Shown piece after piece: positions 5,336-5,856 of a DNA stretch of 5,856 bases. Position numbers and translations under genes: made by a program. The stretch is taken from positions 1 through 5,856 of the forward strand of contig JAITMI010000353.1 in the NCBI GenBank assembly GCA_031277435.1. The letters run 5' to 3'. This DNA comes from Pseudomonadales bacterium (GTDB lineage Bacteria > Pseudomonadota > Gammaproteobacteria > Pseudomonadales > Pseudohongiellaceae). Numbering within the stretch: the stretch's first letter is position 1; each line of letters begins with the position of its first letter. The notes under the pieces are model-generated. The model searched no databases, had not been told where the DNA came from, and saw nothing but the letters and a program-made list of their open reading frames with translations.

Positions 5336-5856
5336 GGCGGAGTACCGCCGCTCCAGCGGTAGCCCATGCCGTATACGGTATCGATGCAATCGAAACTGGG
5401 GTCAACCTGCTGGAATTTTTTACGAATGCGTTTGACGTGCGAAGTAATGGTGCCGCCATCGACGTAAATCTTCGATTCCTGCATCAATTGATCGCGATTT
5501 TTTACGTGGCCCGGATATTTGACCAACGCGTGCAACATCCAGAATTCAGTAACGGTGAGCTGCACCGGCTTGCCCTTCCAATGCACCGTGAGGCGGCTCA
5601 AATCCAGCGACAAATCGCCGCGCACCAATTGATCCTGCGGCGCCGCCGGCTGGGCGATGGCGTCCTGGCGGCGGAACAGCGCGGCGATGCGCGCGGTCAG
5701 GTGCGGCAGGCTGATGTCCTTGGTGAGGTAATCATCGGCGCCGATGCGGAGCCCGCTCACGGTGTCGAAGTCCTGGTCACGAGCGGTCAAAAATATGATC
5801 GGCAGCGTCAAGGACAGCGCGCGCAGTTCCTGGCAGAGGAGAAAACCGCCGTCGAT
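5332..5856 (-). CDS. pdsR: OmpR-family response regulator of dedicated sortase system type (PdsR-like), 5'-truncated
   Basis: The frame is open from the right edge to TGA at 5332-5334, giving 174 residues; roughly 55-65 N-terminal residues, including the phosphoacceptor Asp, lie outside. The visible receiver half has IDGGFLLCQELR (1-12), PIIFLTARD with the switch Thr24, GADDY (39-43) and the conserved Lys46 in LTKD. A winged-helix DNA-binding domain follows (about 75-168), with LTVTEFWMLHALVKYPG, the recognition-helix region TITSHVKRIRKKF (136-148) and the closing hairpin IDTVYGMGYRW. The combination DFDTVSGLR, TKDISLPHL and SFDCIDTVYGMGYRW matches my memory of the dedicated sortase regulator (TIGR03787) and is also related to ChvI. 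It would be phosphorylated by the adjacent kinase, with which it shares an ATGA overlap, and act on target promoters in the cytoplasm. A TTG at 5809-5811 is internal, not a start. Confidence 0.87.
   Translation of the reverse strand: MDGGFLLCQELRALSLTLPIIFLTARDQDFDTVSGLRIGADDYLTKDISLPHLTARIAALFRRQDAIAQPAAPQDQLVRGDLSLDLSRLTVHWKGKPVQLTVTEFWMLHALVKYPGHVKNRDQLMQESKIYVDGGTITSHVKRIRKKFQQVDPSFDCIDTVYGMGYRWSGGTPP
5336..5349 (-). promoter_or_regulatory. Small hairpin directly before the kinase start codon
   Basis: On the minus strand GGCGG (5349-5345), loop TACT, CCGCC (5340-5336) form a perfect 5-bp GC stem that ends at the base before the ATG at 5335. The only Shine-Dalgarno-like GGAG sits farther upstream (about 16 bases before the ATG). 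Ribosomes finishing the regulator would melt this stem, which fits coupled translation. Short GC stems are common in such DNA, so significance is modest. Confidence 0.3.

Noticed and set aside
5336..5389. 18-residue N-terminal extension of the kinase
   Set aside because: It would lie fully inside the regulator's conserved C-terminus; the ATGA overlap start is the usual arrangement and leaves a normal short tail before TM1.

Overview
The window looks like a chromosomal stretch from a Gram-negative, probably marine or aquatic gammaproteobacterium. This rests on a two-component pair resembling the proteobacterial dedicated sortase system (PdsR/PdsS), a small secreted protein of DUF3718 type, moderately GC-rich coding sequence and a REP-like intergenic palindrome. 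The organism assignment is inference from family distribution; no rRNA or tRNA is present. Family assignments come from recognising motifs by eye, not from a search.

Layout: (1) 1-1002, plus strand: the 3' part of a purM-like gene (AIR synthase, purine synthesis), cut by the left edge. (2) 1003-1077: a convergent gap with a GC-rich near-perfect palindrome. (3) 1078-1563, minus strand: a small exported protein with two DUF3718-like Cys...CNG repeats. (4) 1564-1735: a divergent intergenic region with a strong ribosome binding site for the exported protein, a long imperfect hairpin, a dyad operator candidate and a weak promoter candidate for the efflux gene. (5) 1736-3124, plus strand: a full-length MATE-family efflux protein; its stop codon lies at the end of the first copy of a perfect 19-bp tandem duplication (3106-3143). 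(6) 3149-5335, minus strand: a 728-residue membrane sensor histidine kinase with a large composite periplasmic sensor. (7) 5332-5856, minus strand: its OmpR-type response regulator, cut by the right edge and overlapping the kinase start by 4 bases (ATGA).

The most interesting unit is the regulator/kinase operon. In the known dedicated sortase arrangement this pair sits next to a variant sortase and an LPXTG-type target protein, so those genes are predicted just beyond the right edge, upstream of the regulator. The kinase appears to carry a CBM9/DOMON-like beta domain inside a ChvG/Cache-like sensor, which suggests it reads an extracellular or periplasmic carbohydrate-like or surface signal. 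The purM-like, DUF3718 and MATE genes show no obvious functional link to it.
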